A stretch of 64,000 nt of DNA from contig NZ_JAVSJA010000001.1 in NCBI RefSeq assembly GCF_032027425.1, positions 3,422,001-3,486,000 of the forward strand, written 5' to 3'. Each line of letters begins with the position of its first letter. The stretch's first letter is position 1. Of this stretch, positions 63,426 through 64,000 are shown in pieces. The position numbers were made by a program, and so were the translations under genes. Under the pieces are notes generated by a model that was given only the letters and a program-made list of their open reading frames with translations, did no database searches and was not told where the DNA came from. The DNA is from Microcystis wesenbergii NRERC-220. GTDB lineage: Bacteria; Cyanobacteriota; Cyanobacteriia; Cyanobacteriales; Microcystaceae.

Positions 63426-64000
63426 ATGAACCAAGACAACGAGATTAGTCATTTACTAGACCTCATGCCTGCTTCGGGACGGATGATGACGCGCATTGTC
63501 AGCAAACCCGAAAGCCCCAAGGTAATCGAAACTAATTTTCCCCTACCCTGGCAAAGAGGAGTCAGACCAATTCCAATTAATTTTGACCTCTGGCGGCAAT
63601 TATCAAGACCCCAACGGGATTTAGTCTTGTTAAGGGCCGTCTCTGTTTTAACGGCAGTAAAATGGTTTAAACCCGATCTCGATCGAGTAATTGCTCTGGC
63701 TGGTATGATCGGTTTAACCGTGGAAACCCTGCAAACCGATGCTGTCGGTATGGCAGTGGCGGGGGGTTTAACTGCCTTGGCAATTAACCGGATTTGGCGG
63801 GAAAAACGCAGCCCCCAACGGGAATTAGACGCGGATGAAGCCGCCATAAAAGTGGCCGTTAGACGCGGTTACACGGAAACCGAGGCCGCCAAAAGTTTAT
63901 TATCGGCTATTGAGACTATAGCTGAAATTGAGGGGCGATCGAGTCTCAATTTTAACGAGTTATTGCGCTGTCAAAATCTGAAAAAATTAGCTAATCTCTC
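63426..64000 (+). CDS. DUF3318 family protein, 3' end outside the window
   Basis: From ATG 63426 the frame is open to the window edge (191 residues). It begins MNQDNEISHLLDLMPASGRM and continues PWQRGVRPIPINFDLWRQLS. A hydrophobic segment follows (VIALAGMIGLTVETLQTDAVG), then a conserved end with LLRCQNLKKLANLS. This is the pattern of the cyanobacterial DUF3318 family of unknown role. The missing part should be short. Confidence 0.75.
   Translation, partial: MNQDNEISHLLDLMPASGRMMTRIVSKPESPKVIETNFPLPWQRGVRPIPINFDLWRQLSRPQRDLVLLRAVSVLTAVKWFKPDLDRVIALAGMIGLTVETLQTDAVGMAVAGGLTALAINRIWREKRSPQRELDADEAAIKVAVRRGYTETEAAKSLLSAIETIAEIEGRSSLNFNELLRCQNLKKLANL

Noticed and set aside
63449-63847. Minus-strand 132-residue frame
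   Set aside because: Shadow of the DUF3318 gene on the other strand, which has clear family sequence.

Overview
The window is a piece of a cyanobacterial chromosome, most like Microcystis or a close unicellular relative. Evidence for this: psbY, a CPA2 Na+/H+ antiporter of the NhaS3 type, several cyanobacteria-restricted families (DUF3120, TIGR02652, DUF2854, DUF1400, DUF4079, DUF3318), frequent GCGATCGC (HIP1) octamers, A+T-rich intergenic DNA, and a heavy load of insertion sequences, MITEs and a heptamer (GATAACT/AGTTATC) repeat. The species is inferred from the gene set and repeats, not proven.

Layout. 1-8.5 kb: housekeeping and conserved genes (rps1 3' part, a deleted FHA-cyclase pseudogene, DUF3120, VOC, TIGR02652, gamma-carbonic anhydrase, psbY, a FAD oxidase, purB). 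8.7-12.2 kb: a two-gene ATPase plus PD-(D/E)xK-like unit that looks like a defence module, followed directly by a complete IS4-type element with a 9-bp target duplication. 12.8-26.6 kb: fourteen same-strand genes forming an oxygenase-rich cluster that I cannot match to a described pathway. It holds three Rieske oxygenases, a ferredoxin, a ferritin-like diiron protein, an AurF-like diiron protein, a membrane histidine-box hydroxylase and a DUF962/Mpo1-like protein. It also holds a GH3-type ligase, a hexapeptide protein, a GNAT-like protein, a SnoaL-like membrane protein, a processive GT2 and an N-acyl-D-amino-acid deacylase-like amidohydrolase. I see no PKS, NRPS, terpene synthase or exporter in it. 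This is the best candidate for a new system in the window.

26.9-31.3 kb: antiporter, cell-wall amidase, glutamate racemase. 31.3-36.5 kb: a mobile/defence-like patch (IS630 element, Dam-type methylase, Uma2 nuclease, ISL3 remnant, DUF4365 nuclease-like protein). 36.7-47.1 kb: PBP1A, pentapeptide protein, transport and membrane genes, a second IS4-type element with a 7-bp duplication, and an MscS/solute-binding pair. 47.9-58.2 kb: a G+C-rich ClC channel, a second MscS, glutamate decarboxylase, a frameshifted DUF1345 gene, DUF4079, der and ecfT. 58.2-63.3 kb: a repeat-rich, foreign-looking stretch around one large Ig-like/RTX secreted protein gene flanked by direct copies of a 73-bp repeat, then nested MITEs and two tnpB relics. 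The window ends in a DUF3318 gene.

Decay is widespread. Internal deletion or frameshift is visible in the FHA-cyclase, psbY tail, the proline-rich periplasmic gene at 2662, DUF1345, IS630 and ISL3 genes. Single-base cases could be sequencing or assembly errors and are marked as such.
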